DNA of 64,000 bases from Flavobacterium sp. Root901 (GCF_001429765.1 NZ_LMJB01000009.1:62001-126000), one strand, 5' to 3'; positions 52,921 to 61,721 are shown, counted from the stretch's first letter. The notes: generated from the sequence alone by a model not told the origin. A program made the numbers and translations.

Positions 52921-53796
52921 ACAATGATAATCATCCGGTTCAATATGGATTAAAACATTTCCTAGCTGAGGAATTTCTTCTTTTAAGGTATCTTGTAATT
53001 TATGAGATAAATCATGGCCTTCTTTTACAGATATATTAGCCGAGACAATGGCATGAAGATCAACATGATAACGCATTCCGGCTTTGCGGATAAAACACTT
53101 TTCAGTTCCAAGAATTCCCGGCACGGTTAAAGACACAACCCGGATTTCTTCTACTAAATCATCGTTCATGTTTTCATCCATGATTTCGCCAAGTGCCGGC
53201 CTGAAAATTTTATAACAATTATATAAGATAAAAAAAGCGGCAAAAAGTGCTGCCCAATCATCTGCAGACTCATACCCTTTTCCCATAATCAGGGCAATCG
53301 AAATTCCGATAAAAGCGGCAACCGAAGTTATTGCATCGCTTCGATGATGCCATGCATCTGCTGCAAGAGCTGAGCTGTTTGTTTCTTTGCTTCTTTTCAT
53401 TACCAAACGATACGAGTATTCTTTCCAAAGAATTATAGCTCCCAGAACATATAAGGTCCAGGATTTTGGCAAATCATGTGAAGATTGAATGTTGGCAATA
53501 CTTTCATAACCAATAATAGTAGCCGAAGTAATTAAGAACCCAACTACCAAAAAAGTAATTAAAGGTTCTGCCCGCCCGTGACCATACGGATGGTTTTCAT
53601 CTGCAGGTTTATTGGAATATTTGATTCCGAATAAAACCAGACAGGATGAAAAAATATCAGCTGTCGATTCGATCGCATCTGCGATTAAGGCGTATGAATT
53701 GCCAAAAAAACCTGCCAAACCTTTTATCAAGGCTAAGCAGGTGTTTCCGGCTATACTAAATATAGTAGCTTTTATAGCTTTTTTTTCATCTGTCAT
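52918..53796 (-). CDS. Cation diffusion facilitator transporter
   Basis: This 292-residue inner-membrane exporter of divalent metal ions (zinc, iron, cadmium or manganese) is driven by protons. Six hydrophobic segments are followed by a cytoplasmic C-terminal domain. Metal site residues are seen in LIADAIESTADI (helix 2) and AADAWHHRSDAITS (helix 5). The C-terminal domain (VRVVSLTVPGI-like, then YHVDLHAIVSANISVKEGHDLSHKL and VLIHIEPDDYHC) carries the usual His/Asp sites. The metal cannot be assigned confidently. Confidence 0.92.
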   Translation of the reverse strand: MTDEKKAIKATIFSIAGNTCLALIKGLAGFFGNSYALIADAIESTADIFSSCLVLFGIKYSNKPADENHPYGHGRAEPLITFLVVGFLITSATIIGYESIANIQSSHDLPKSWTLYVLGAIILWKEYSYRLVMKRSKETNSSALAADAWHHRSDAITSVAAFIGISIALIMGKGYESADDWAALFAAFFILYNCYKIFRPALGEIMDENMNDDLVEEIRVVSLTVPGILGTEKCFIRKAGMRYHVDLHAIVSANISVKEGHDLSHKLQDTLKEEIPQLGNVLIHIEPDDYHC

Positions 53797-53812
53797 TTAG
53801 ACTATTTTTTTT

Positions 53813-53864
53813 GCCGCGATACACTAATTACATAATTTTTTACTGCAATTAGTGTAATCGCGGC
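53813..53864. repeat. Hairpin downstream of murA
   Basis: GCCGCGATACACTAATT (53813-53829) pairs with AATTAGTGTAATCGCGGC (53847-53864) with one bulge. It belongs to a CACTAATT/AATTAGTG family also seen near 56385-56440. It could serve as a terminator for murA, though its T run is on the wrong side for a classic one. Confidence 0.7.
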
Positions 53865-53870
53865 TAACAA

Positions 53871-55184
53871 TTATGCTCTGATAATTTTAGCTCCAATTGC
53901 TCTTAAACGCTCGTCGATACGTTCGTATCCACGGTCAATTTGTTCAATGTTTTGAATAGTGCTTGTTCCTTTTGCAGAAAGCGCAGCAATTAACAATGAG
54001 ATTCCCGCACGTATATCAGGAGATGACATTGTGGTTGCTTTTAATTGAGATTCAAAATTATGTCCCATAACCACAGCTCTGTGCGGATCACACAACATGA
54101 TTTTTGCTCCCATATCAATCAATTTATCCACGAAGAACAAACGGCTTTCGAACATTTTTTGGTGAATTAAAACATCGCCTTTTGCCTGCGTTGCCACAAC
54201 TAAAACAATACTTAATAAATCCGGTGTAAATCCTGGCCATGGCGCATCGGCAATGGTTAAGATTGAACCGTCGATATCTGTTTTTACTTCATAACCATTG
54301 GTGTGTGCAGGAATGTAAATATCGTCGTTACGTTTTTCGATTGTAATTCCTAATTTTCTAAAAGTATTTGGAATTAAACCTAAATTTTCCCAGCTTACAT
54401 TTTTAATCGTAATTTCGCTTTTTGTCATAGCTGCAAGACCAATCCAGGAACCAATTTCGATCATATCCGGAAGAATAGTATGCTCGCATCCGCCTAGGCT
54501 TTCAACACCTTCAATAGTCAATAAGTTAGAACCAACTCCAGTGATTTTTGCTCCCATAGAGTTTAACATTTTACATAACTGCTGTAAATAAGGCTCACAG
54601 GCAGCATTGTAAACTGTAGTTTTTCCTTTTGCTAAAACAGCAGCCATTACAATATTTGCTGTTCCGGTTACAGAAGCTTCGTCAAGAAGCATATCTGTTC
54701 CCTGAAGTCCTTCTTCAGGAGTTTCTACTCCGTAAAAATGATCTTCTCTGTTATATCTGAATTTTGCTCCAAGGTTAATAAACCCTTCAAAGTGTGTATC
54801 TAATCTGCGGCGTCCAATTTTGTCACCTCCCGGTTTCGGAATATATCCTTTTCCAAAACGGGCTAAAAGCGGTCCAACAATCATAATAGAGCCACGAAGC
54901 GCTCCGCCTTCTTTTTTGAAAGCTTCTGTTTCTAAGTATCCAACATTTACCTCATCGGCCTGAAACGTAATCGAACCCGGTTCATTGCGTTGAATTTTTA
55001 CACCCAAATTACCCAGCAATGTGATTAATTTATTGATGTCTATAATATCAGGAATATTATTAATTTTTACTTTCTCACCGGTCAGCAGCACGGCGCATAA
55101 AATTTGTAATGCCTCATTTTTTGCTCCTTGCGGAGTGATTTCTCCTTTTAAAGGAGTTCCTCCTTCGATTTTAAAAATTCCCAT
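53871..55184 (-). CDS. murA: UDP-N-acetylglucosamine 1-carboxyvinyltransferase MurA, Cys-to-Asp form
   Basis: MurA adds enolpyruvate to UDP-GlcNAc, the first committed step of peptidoglycan synthesis. It is a 437-residue two-domain EPT fold. Seen: GGTPLKGEITPQGAKNEAL with Lys22-Asn23, GALRGSIMIVGPLLARFG, and the active-site loop PGGDKIGRRRLDTH. In E. coli this loop carries the nucleophile Cys115; here the position is Asp121. An Asp enzyme is active but not alkylated by fosfomycin, as established for the mycobacterial and chlamydial enzymes. It is the last gene of a DUF493-DUF4290-murA run. Confidence 0.95.
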   Translation of the reverse strand: MGIFKIEGGTPLKGEITPQGAKNEALQILCAVLLTGEKVKINNIPDIIDINKLITLLGNLGVKIQRNEPGSITFQADEVNVGYLETEAFKKEGGALRGSIMIVGPLLARFGKGYIPKPGGDKIGRRRLDTHFEGFINLGAKFRYNREDHFYGVETPEEGLQGTDMLLDEASVTGTANIVMAAVLAKGKTTVYNAACEPYLQQLCKMLNSMGAKITGVGSNLLTIEGVESLGGCEHTILPDMIEIGSWIGLAAMTKSEITIKNVSWENLGLIPNTFRKLGITIEKRNDDIYIPAHTNGYEVKTDIDGSILTIADAPWPGFTPDLLSIVLVVATQAKGDVLIHQKMFESRLFFVDKLIDMGAKIMLCDPHRAVVMGHNFESQLKATTMSSPDIRAGISLLIAALSAKGTSTIQNIEQIDRGYERIDERLRAIGAKIIRA

Positions 55185-55189
55185 AGATC

Positions 55190-55275
55190 TTGTTTAGGTT
55201 CTAAGGTTCTGAGATTCTAAGGTTCTGAGGTCTGAGCCAAAATCTTAGCATCTTAGTCCCTTAGCATCTTAGCTC
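55190..55275. repeat. Octamer-array inverted repeat between DUF4290 and murA genes
   Basis: About five T(A/G)(A/G)GnnnC units on the plus strand and four on the minus strand meet near 55232, forming a long hairpin. Here the genes are co-directional. The DUF4290 stop codon lies four bases beyond the array end, so the match to the stop is near but not exact. Confidence 0.85.
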
Positions 55276-55278
55276 CTT

Positions 55279-56004
55279 TTATTTTTGATTATTGTTTTTT
55301 TGAAAATTCTTTTGCTTACCGCCTTTGTTGTTATTGTTTTTGTTGTTTTGTGTTTTTGTCTGTCCGGCCGGTGTAATTTTATTTGAAACACGTTTATTGG
55401 TACGCATTAAATCTGTTGTGTTCAACAATTCTTCTGTACTGTGCAGCAAATTAATTTTCCCTCCTGACAATTCATATAAATGCTCAAAAATCACATCATC
55501 TTTTACGGTGTCTTTATTCCAGCTCAAAAATGATTTTTTCATGTGGTTGGCAATTACCATTACCAATGCATTTTTCATTTCGCCTTCTTCCCATTTATTG
55601 GCAACATCAATCATATATTTAATGTTATTGCCGTAAAATCTGTATTTTGGAAAATTCTGCGGATATTGCAAAACATCTGGTTTTAATTCTAAAACCTCTC
55701 TTGAAGGAATTGGATAAGGAGATTCTACATTCAATTTAAAATCAGACATGATAAACAGCTGATCCCATAATTTATGTTGAAAATCCGGCACATCGCGCAA
55801 ATGCGGATTTAAGCTTCCCATAACCTGAATGATATATTTTGCGGCTTTGTTGCGCATTTCATCATCTTCGATTGCAGTAGCCTGATCGATCAGTTTTTGT
55901 AAATGACGACCATATTCCGGAATAATCAAACGCTGTCTTTCAGAATTGTATTCTAAATTGTAAACAACATCACTTGCGGCTTCTCTTTTATATTTTTCGT
56001 TCAT
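55279..56004 (-). CDS. DUF4290 protein
   Basis: This 241-residue cytoplasmic protein is helical in its first 190 residues (LEYNSERQRLIIPEYGRHLQKLIDQA, KAAKYIIQVMGSLNPHLRDVPDFQHKLWDQLF), matching the Bacteroidota-specific DUF4290. The last 35 residues are a low-complexity Asn/Lys/Gly/Gln tail. The function is unknown; its steady linkage to murA suggests a role near cell-wall synthesis, which is inference. It starts three bases after the DUF493 gene, so the two are likely translated together. Confidence 0.88.
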   Translation of the reverse strand: MNEKYKREAASDVVYNLEYNSERQRLIIPEYGRHLQKLIDQATAIEDDEMRNKAAKYIIQVMGSLNPHLRDVPDFQHKLWDQLFIMSDFKLNVESPYPIPSREVLELKPDVLQYPQNFPKYRFYGNNIKYMIDVANKWEEGEMKNALVMVIANHMKKSFLSWNKDTVKDDVIFEHLYELSGGKINLLHSTEELLNTTDLMRTNKRVSNKITPAGQTKTQNNKNNNNKGGKQKNFQKNNNQK

Positions 56005-56007
56005 AAG

Positions 56008-56304
56008 TTATAATGAAACTATACCTTCAATTGTAGAAACTTCTTTGTATTTACCAATTATCTCATCAGAGCTGTGCATGGTTACATCTACAGAAACGCT
56101 GGTAAATTTACCTGTTTTAGATTTTGTTGTTTTAATAACTGCGCCCATTCTGTCAAAAGCTTTTTCAACACGCTCCACATTATCTCCCACAGACGGCACA
56201 ATAAACTTGTACAAATATTCTGCTGGCCAACTGTTTGCGTTATCTAGTTCGACTTTTAATCTTTCGTAAAATTCGGCTGTATTTTTTTCTTTATCGTTCT
56301 CCAT
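56008..56304 (-). CDS. DUF493 (YbeD-like) protein
   Basis: This 98-residue protein has an ACT-like ferredoxin fold: EFYERLKVELDNANSWPAEYLYKFIVP at the start and KFTSVSVDVTMHSSDEIIGKYKEVSTIEGIVSL at the end, the YbeD/DUF493 pattern. E. coli YbeD lies near lipoate genes and its exact role is open. Here it is the first gene of the DUF493-DUF4290-murA run. Confidence 0.9.
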   Translation of the reverse strand: MENDKEKNTAEFYERLKVELDNANSWPAEYLYKFIVPSVGDNVERVEKAFDRMGAVIKTTKSKTGKFTSVSVDVTMHSSDEIIGKYKEVSTIEGIVSL

Positions 56305-56578
56305 TCGTAATTAAAAATAAACGCAAATATACGGTTTTGATTTCAGATTTCAGATTTTAGATTTTAGATTTTTTGACCCAAAAAAATTAGTGTTTTTTTG
56401 TCACTCCCGATAGCTATCGGGATCACGAATTTGCACTAATTTTTTTCAACTAAAATTCAATTTCCCGAATTTTATTTATCTTGGCTAATCAATACAATTA
56501 GAATTAGCGAAATTCGTGAAATTCGTGGCGAAAAAACTCTGCGTCTTTGCGACTTTGCGAGATTAAAACCTCTTTACA
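56305..56578. repeat. Repeat-rich gap before the esterase gene
   Basis: It contains an AGATTT(T/C) tandem (56336-56372), a perfect palindrome TCCCGATAGCTATCGGGA (56405-56422), ATTAGTG/CACTAAT arms around it, then GCGAAATTCGTGAAATTCGTGGCG (about 56507-56530) and CTTTGCGACTTTGCGAG (about 56543-56561) short direct repeats. No gene is supported. Confidence 0.75.
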
Positions 56579-57487
56579 ATGAAAAAAATCCTTTTACTTT
56601 TTATCGCACTTATAACCAATGCAATTCAGGCACAAGAAGTCAAAACCATAACCTATTTTCAAAACGACACTTTAAAATTAGATTTAGATTTGTATCTGCC
56701 AAAGAAAAAATCTAGCGAAAAAATTCCGCTGATTATGTTTGCTTTTGGCGGCGGATTTTCTGGCGGAGAACGCACAAGCGAAAAAAACTTTGGTTTGTTT
56801 ATGGCCGAAAACGGCATTGCAGTTGCCAGCATTTCCTATAGTTTATATATGAAAGGAAAAGATTTTGGCTGTAAAGGAACATTGACAGAAAAAATAAAAG
56901 CGATTCAAATTGGTGTAAGCGATATGTGGCAGGCGACAGCTTTTTTGATTGAAAATGCCGATAAATATAATCTTGATACTTCAAAAATCTTTATTTCGGG
57001 AATTAGTGCCGGGGCTGAAATTGGTTTTCAGGCTTCGTTTTGGGATTATAAACTGATGAATTTATATAAAAATAACCTACCTGAAAGCTTTAAATACAAA
57101 GGCTTTATTGGAGGTTCGGGAGCGATTCAGGATATAAATCTGATTACAAAAGAAAAAGCGGTTCCGATGTTACTGGCTCACGGAAACAATGACGATACAG
57201 TTCCTTATAGCGCAGGATCTCATCGTTCGTGCCCGACTAACGCTTCAGGCTGGCTGATTTTGTTTGGATCTTATGCCGTTTACAATCAAATGAAGGATTT
57301 AAACAAAGATATTGAACTGATTACTTTCTGCGGCGGCGGACATGAATTTTCGGGTTATCTTTTTCATCAGGGGCAGCAATATGTTCTGGATTTTGTGAAT
57401 GACGTTTTAAAAGGAAAGAAATTTGAATCGCATTTGATTGTTCCGACTAATAAAAAAGGAAATGGCAACTATTTGTTTTGTGATTGA
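56579..57487 (+). CDS. Secreted alpha/beta hydrolase (esterase)
   Basis: This 302-residue exported hydrolase has its signal cut near AIQAQEV. The fold elements are an oxyanion-hole stretch FAFGGGFSGGER (about 52-63), the nucleophile elbow GISAGAE (Ser at about 143), an acid in LLAHGNNDDTVP (about 205) and a late His in CGGGHEFSG (about 262). This is the order of the esterase/lipase superfamily. The substrate is unknown. It has no operon partners. Confidence 0.85.
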   Translation: MKKILLLFIALITNAIQAQEVKTITYFQNDTLKLDLDLYLPKKKSSEKIPLIMFAFGGGFSGGERTSEKNFGLFMAENGIAVASISYSLYMKGKDFGCKGTLTEKIKAIQIGVSDMWQATAFLIENADKYNLDTSKIFISGISAGAEIGFQASFWDYKLMNLYKNNLPESFKYKGFIGGSGAIQDINLITKEKAVPMLLAHGNNDDTVPYSAGSHRSCPTNASGWLILFGSYAVYNQMKDLNKDIELITFCGGGHEFSGYLFHQGQQYVLDFVNDVLKGKKFESHLIVPTNKKGNGNYLFCD

Positions 57488-57700
57488 TTTTTTAAACAAT
57501 TCAGGCTGGATTGAAATCCAGCCCTACAAAATATTTGTATTCCTTCGAAACTAAAAAAAAAGAGCTAAAAGCTCTCTAAATATTATAGAGCTGGATTTCA
57601 ATCCAGTTTTCTACAAAACATGGTTTTATCCTTCAAAACTAAAAAAAAGAGCTAAAAGCTCTCTAAATATTGTAGAGCTGGATTTCAATCCAGAACACCT
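57488..57700. repeat. Tandem repeat with CTGGATTTCAATCCAG palindromes
   Basis: Two 64-65-base direct copies (57542-57606 and 57630-57693, period 88), each made of CCTTC(G/A)AAACT, an A run, AGAGCTAAAAGCTCT and TAGAGCTGGATTTCAATCCAG. A related palindrome precedes them at 57504-57524. The shared ATTGTAGAGCTGGA-TTCA-TCCAG core links this element to the inverted repeat at 28481-28729. No gene is seen. Confidence 0.88.
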
Positions 57701-57767
57701 TAACCACCAAAAATGCCAAATTATTCGCTTATGATAAATATTCTTTTTAATTACGAATAAGTTTAGG

Positions 57768-57775
57768 TAAATTTG
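57768..57775 (+). promoter_or_regulatory. -7 element of the GTG-start ATPase gene
   Basis: TAAATTTG matches the -7 consensus and lies 18 bases before GTG 57794. It overlaps the TTG that would be an upstream start, ruling that start out. Confidence 0.65.
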
Positions 57776-57793
57776 CGCTTTATTTTTAGAATA

Positions 57794-58327
57794 GTGCAAA
57801 AACAAATCATAGTACTCATTGGCGGTCCTGGTACGGGAAAATCTACGCTTATAAACGAATTAGTCGCTCGTGGCTATTGTTGTTACCCTGAAATTTCAAG
57901 AGAAGTTACACTCGAAGCCCAGAAAAGAGGCATCGAGCAATTGTTTCTGGAACAGCCATTATTGTTTAGCGAAATGCTGCTGGAAGGACGCATTCAGCAA
58001 TTTGAAAATGCCAAAAATGAGCCTGATAATATCGTTTTCATAGATCGCGGTATTCCCGATGTTGTAGCCTATATGGACTATATTGGCGATAAATATCCAA
58101 CACATTTTACAAAAGCGTGTGAGGAGTACAAATATTCTAAAACTTTTATTTTACCGCCTTGGGAAGAAATTTATCAGAGCGACACAGAGCGTTATGAAAA
58201 TTTTGAACAGGCATTGGAAATCCAGGAACACTTAATTGAAACGTATAAGAAATACGGTTACGATTTAATTGAGGTTCCAAAAGATACGGTTGAAAACAGA
58301 ATTCTTTATATCTTAGACAAAATTTAG
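57794..58327 (+). CDS. Small P-loop ATPase (AAA_28 family), GTG start
   Basis: This 177-residue cytoplasmic protein has Walker A GGPGTGKS (residues 10-17) and Walker B-like VFIDRGIPDVVAY (about 85), with EISREVTLEAQKRG following the P-loop; this is the AAA_28/NadR-like kinase-type fold. There is no ATG near the N-terminus. GTG at 57794 (reading MQKQIIVLIGG) is preferred because an upstream TTG lies inside the TAAATTTG promoter box. The substrate is unknown; it may be a nucleotide or small-molecule kinase. It is 65 bases upstream of recQ. Confidence 0.82.
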   Translation: MQKQIIVLIGGPGTGKSTLINELVARGYCCYPEISREVTLEAQKRGIEQLFLEQPLLFSEMLLEGRIQQFENAKNEPDNIVFIDRGIPDVVAYMDYIGDKYPTHFTKACEEYKYSKTFILPPWEEIYQSDTERYENFEQALEIQEHLIETYKKYGYDLIEVPKDTVENRILYILDKI

Positions 58328-58392
58328 CAGCCGGTTTTAAAGTTGCAAAACTAGAAACTGATTTCTAAATTTTTAACTTTAAAACACAGGCC

Positions 58393-60288
58393 ATGCAGGA
58401 CGCTCAGGAAATTCTTTTTAAATACTGGAAACATTCCGGTTTTAGACCTCTGCAAAAAGAAATTATTGATTCGGTTTTAGAAGGTCAGGATACATTTGCC
58501 CTGCTGCCAACCGGAGGCGGAAAATCAATATGTTTTCAGGTCCCGGCCATGATGCGAGAAGGGATTTGTCTGGTCATTTCTCCTTTAATTGCCCTGATGA
58601 AAGATCAGGTGATGAATCTTCAAAAAAGAGATATTAAAGCCATTGCACTTACGGGCGGCATTCATACAGAAGAAATCATTGACCTTTTGGACAACTGCCA
58701 ATACGGAAATTATAAATTCCTTTATCTTTCTCCGGAACGCCTTCAGTCTGACTGGATTTTAGAACGCATTAAAAATCTTCCTATCAATTTAATCGCTATA
58801 GACGAAGCACATTGTGTTTCGCAATGGGGCCATGATTTCAGACCTGCTTATTTAAAAATTTCTGAACTTAAAAAATACTTTCCTAAAATTCCTTTTTTAG
58901 CTTTAACCGCTACTGCAACACCAAGAGTTGTAGAAGACATTAAAACCGAATTGGGATTAAAAGATACCAAACTTTTCCAGCAGTCTTTTGAAAGAAAAAA
59001 TATTGCGTACATGGTTTTTGAAGTCGAAGATAAATTGTATCGCGTCGAGCAGATTTTGAAGAAAAATCCACAGCCTTCTATTATATATGTACGAAACAGA
59101 AAATCTTGTTTAAATATGTCAACCCAACTGCAATCGTTAGGTTTTAGAGCAACATATTATCATGGCGGACTTTCGGCACAGGAAAAAGATAAAAATATGC
59201 AGTTGTGGATGTCAGAACAAGCACAGGTTATTGTCGCGACAAATGCGTTTGGAATGGGCATTGACAAAGACAACGTTAAAACAGTTATTCATACACAGCT
59301 GCCGGAAAACCTGGAAAACTATTATCAGGAATCCGGACGCGCGGGAAGAAACGGCGAAAAAGCATTTTCGGTTTTATTGTTTAACAATTCAGATGCCAAT
59401 CAAACAGAACAGCAATTTATAAATGTTCTTCCAGATAAAAAATTCCTTAAAACCATGTATGTTAAGCTCTGTAATTATTTTCAGATTGCTTATGGCGAAG
59501 GTTTAGACGATTCGTATTCTTTTAAAATGAATCATTTTTGCAATAAATACGATTTTCCTACTTTAAAGACATATAATGCTTTGCAGTTTTTAAACCAACA
59601 GGGAATAATTACGATGTCTCAGGAATTTTCAGAAAAAGTAATAATGCAGTTTTTAATTGAATCGAAAGAAGTAATTCGATATATGAGCCTGAATCCGAAT
59701 GATGAGGAAATTATTCTGGCCATTTTGAGAACGTATCCCGGCGTTCATGAAATGAAAACTCCGCTAAATCTTACTTTAATTGCCAAAAAATCAAATCACA
59801 CGGAAGAGCAGGTAACGGCTGTTTTAGAAAAATTAAAAGAAAAAGAAATTATAGAATATAAATCTAAAAATAACGATGCAACGATTTTATTCAACGAAGT
59901 CCGCGAAGACGATTTAACTATAAACAGGGTTTCTAAATATCTGGAAAAACAAAACAAATTAAAACGCGACCAGCTTTCGTCTGTGCTTTATTATATAAAA
60001 GAAGACAAAACCTGCAAGAACCGATTGGTTTTGGATTATTTTGGCGAAGAAACAAAATCAAATTGCGGGATCTGCTCCTATTGTATTACTCAAAAAGGGA
60101 AAATCACAGAAGCCGATTCGATTGCTGATAAAATTCTTCACTTATTAAAAGCAACTGCCTTAACTTCGCGGGAAATTCAAAATCAGATTAAATTAGATGC
60201 TAAAGATGTTGTTCTGGTTCTTCAGGAATTACTGGAAAACAATCACATCATTATTTTGGCAAATAATAAATATACTTTAAAATCATAA
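58393..60288 (+). CDS. recQ: RecQ-family ATP-dependent DNA helicase
   Basis: This 631-residue 3'-5' helicase has Walker A LPTGGGKS (38-45), Walker B/DEAH in AIDEAHCVSQWGHDF (about 136-150, including the RecQ aromatic-rich loop), motif III LTATATPRV, motif V ATNAFGMGIDK and motif VI ESGRAGRNG. A zinc-binding segment with Cys residues in TCKNR...SNCGICSYC (about 535-560) and a winged helix follow. The C-terminus is a further winged-helix-like stretch rather than a clear HRDC domain. Its stop shares one base with the fmt start (TAATG), so the genes are coupled. Confidence 0.92.
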   Translation: MQDAQEILFKYWKHSGFRPLQKEIIDSVLEGQDTFALLPTGGGKSICFQVPAMMREGICLVISPLIALMKDQVMNLQKRDIKAIALTGGIHTEEIIDLLDNCQYGNYKFLYLSPERLQSDWILERIKNLPINLIAIDEAHCVSQWGHDFRPAYLKISELKKYFPKIPFLALTATATPRVVEDIKTELGLKDTKLFQQSFERKNIAYMVFEVEDKLYRVEQILKKNPQPSIIYVRNRKSCLNMSTQLQSLGFRATYYHGGLSAQEKDKNMQLWMSEQAQVIVATNAFGMGIDKDNVKTVIHTQLPENLENYYQESGRAGRNGEKAFSVLLFNNSDANQTEQQFINVLPDKKFLKTMYVKLCNYFQIAYGEGLDDSYSFKMNHFCNKYDFPTLKTYNALQFLNQQGIITMSQEFSEKVIMQFLIESKEVIRYMSLNPNDEEIILAILRTYPGVHEMKTPLNLTLIAKKSNHTEEQVTAVLEKLKEKEIIEYKSKNNDATILFNEVREDDLTINRVSKYLEKQNKLKRDQLSSVLYYIKEDKTCKNRLVLDYFGEETKSNCGICSYCITQKGKITEADSIADKILHLLKATALTSREIQNQIKLDAKDVVLVLQELLENNHIIILANNKYTLKS

Positions 60289-61235
60289 TGGAAAAATTAC
60301 GAATCATATTTATGGGAACTCCGGAGTTTGCAGTTGGCATTCTGGACACCATTATTAAAAACAATTACGAAGTTGTCGGCGTTATTACAGCTGCAGATAA
60401 ACCGGCAGGACGCGGACAAAAAATAAAATATTCGGCTGTTAAAGAATATGCACTGGCAAACAATCTTACCTTATTACAGCCGACAAATTTAAAAGACGAA
60501 AGTTTTTTAGCCGAATTGAAAGCTCTAAATGCCAATTTACAAATTGTAGTTGCTTTTAGGATGCTTCCAAAAGTAGTTTGGGAAATGCCAAGCTTAGGAA
60601 CTTTTAATCTTCATGCTTCCTTACTGCCAAACTATCGCGGTGCGGCGCCGATAAACTGGGCCATTATTAATGGTGAAACCAAAACCGGTGTTACTACATT
60701 TTTTATCGATGATAAAATCGATACCGGGGCAATGATCTTAAATTCTGAAATCGCGATTGAACCATCAGAAAATGCAGGACAGCTTCACGATCGGCTAATG
60801 CATTTAGGCAGCACAACTGTTATTGATACTTTAAAAGTAATTGAAAACGGAAATGTCAGCACAACTATTCAGGAAGACAACTCTGAGATTAAAACAGCCT
60901 ACAAACTCAACAAGGAAAATTGCAAAATCGACTGGACAAAATCCGGAGAAGAAATCAATAACCTGATTCGTGGTTTATGCCCCTATCCTGCCGCGTGGTG
61001 TTTTCTAAAAGATAAGGATGAAGAATTAAATATTAAAATATACGAAGCTAAATTGGTTTCAGACAGCCATTCTTATGAAGCCGGAACCCTGATCAGCAGT
61101 AAAAAAGAAATAAAAATTGCAATAAAAAACGGCTTTATTCAGTTATTAAGTCTACAATTACCAGGAAAAAAGAGAATGCAGGTGGCAGAATTGTTAAACG
61201 GAATAACTTTTTCTGATAGCGCAAAGGTCTATTAA
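60288..61235 (+). CDS. fmt: Methionyl-tRNA formyltransferase
   Basis: This 315-residue enzyme formylates initiator Met-tRNA with 10-formyl-THF. The N-terminal Rossmann domain starts RIIFMGTPEFAVGIL. The catalytic region has NLHASLLPNYRGAAPINWAI with the Asn/His pair, GVTTFFIDDKIDTGAM with the essential Asp, and the C-terminal OB-like domain from about 208. The length fits the family. It overlaps recQ by one base. Confidence 0.96.
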   Translation: MEKLRIIFMGTPEFAVGILDTIIKNNYEVVGVITAADKPAGRGQKIKYSAVKEYALANNLTLLQPTNLKDESFLAELKALNANLQIVVAFRMLPKVVWEMPSLGTFNLHASLLPNYRGAAPINWAIINGETKTGVTTFFIDDKIDTGAMILNSEIAIEPSENAGQLHDRLMHLGSTTVIDTLKVIENGNVSTTIQEDNSEIKTAYKLNKENCKIDWTKSGEEINNLIRGLCPYPAAWCFLKDKDEELNIKIYEAKLVSDSHSYEAGTLISSKKEIKIAIKNGFIQLLSLQLPGKKRMQVAELLNGITFSDSAKVY

Positions 61236-61341
61236 GGTCAGTAAAACAGGGGTTTCTACCTGATTTTGATCGATAAACAACACGCTTTATGAACAAAAAA
61301 AACAAGTTATCAACAATTATTGCTAAAATTAAAGAAAACAC

Positions 61342-61371
61342 TTGCACGCAACGGATTTCCTACTAAATTTG
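61342..61371 (+). promoter_or_regulatory. Promoter of the HU gene
   Basis: TTG (61342-61344) and TAAATTTG (61364-61371) are exactly 19 bases apart. The ATG follows at 61416, leaving a leader of about 38 bases. Confidence 0.85.
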
Positions 61372-61415
61372 TGTATTAACAATTTTTTTTAACCAACAAT
61401 TAATAACTAATTATT

Positions 61416-61688
61416 ATGAACAAATCAGAATTAATCGATGCTATCGCTGCTGATGCAGGAATTACAAAAGCTGCGGCAAAATTAGCTTTAGAGTCATTTT
61501 TAGGAAATGTAGGGACTACTTTGAAAAAAGGCGGAAGAATTTCATTAGTAGGTTTCGGATCTTGGTCAGTATCTGCGAGAGCTGCTAGAGACGGTAGAAA
61601 TCCTCAAACAGGAAAAACTATCAAAATTGCTGCAAAAAATGTAGTAAAATTCAAAGCTGGAGCTGAATTAGAAGGTGCAGTGAACTAA
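61416..61688 (+). CDS. HU-family nucleoid protein
   Basis: This 90-residue histone-like DNA-bending protein has the full HU plan: MNKSELIDAIAADAGITKAAA helices, GRISLVGFGSWSV strands, the arm RAARDGRNPQTGKTIKIAAKN with the conserved Arg-Asn-Pro tip and a final helix FKAGAELEGAVN. The strong consensus promoter and terminator show a single-gene, highly expressed unit. Whether it forms homo- or heterodimers is not visible here. Confidence 0.95.
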   Translation: MNKSELIDAIAADAGITKAAAKLALESFLGNVGTTLKKGGRISLVGFGSWSVSARAARDGRNPQTGKTIKIAAKNVVKFKAGAELEGAVN

Positions 61689-61721
61689 GTAAGAAAGTTC
61701 TCTAAACTAAATAATATAATT

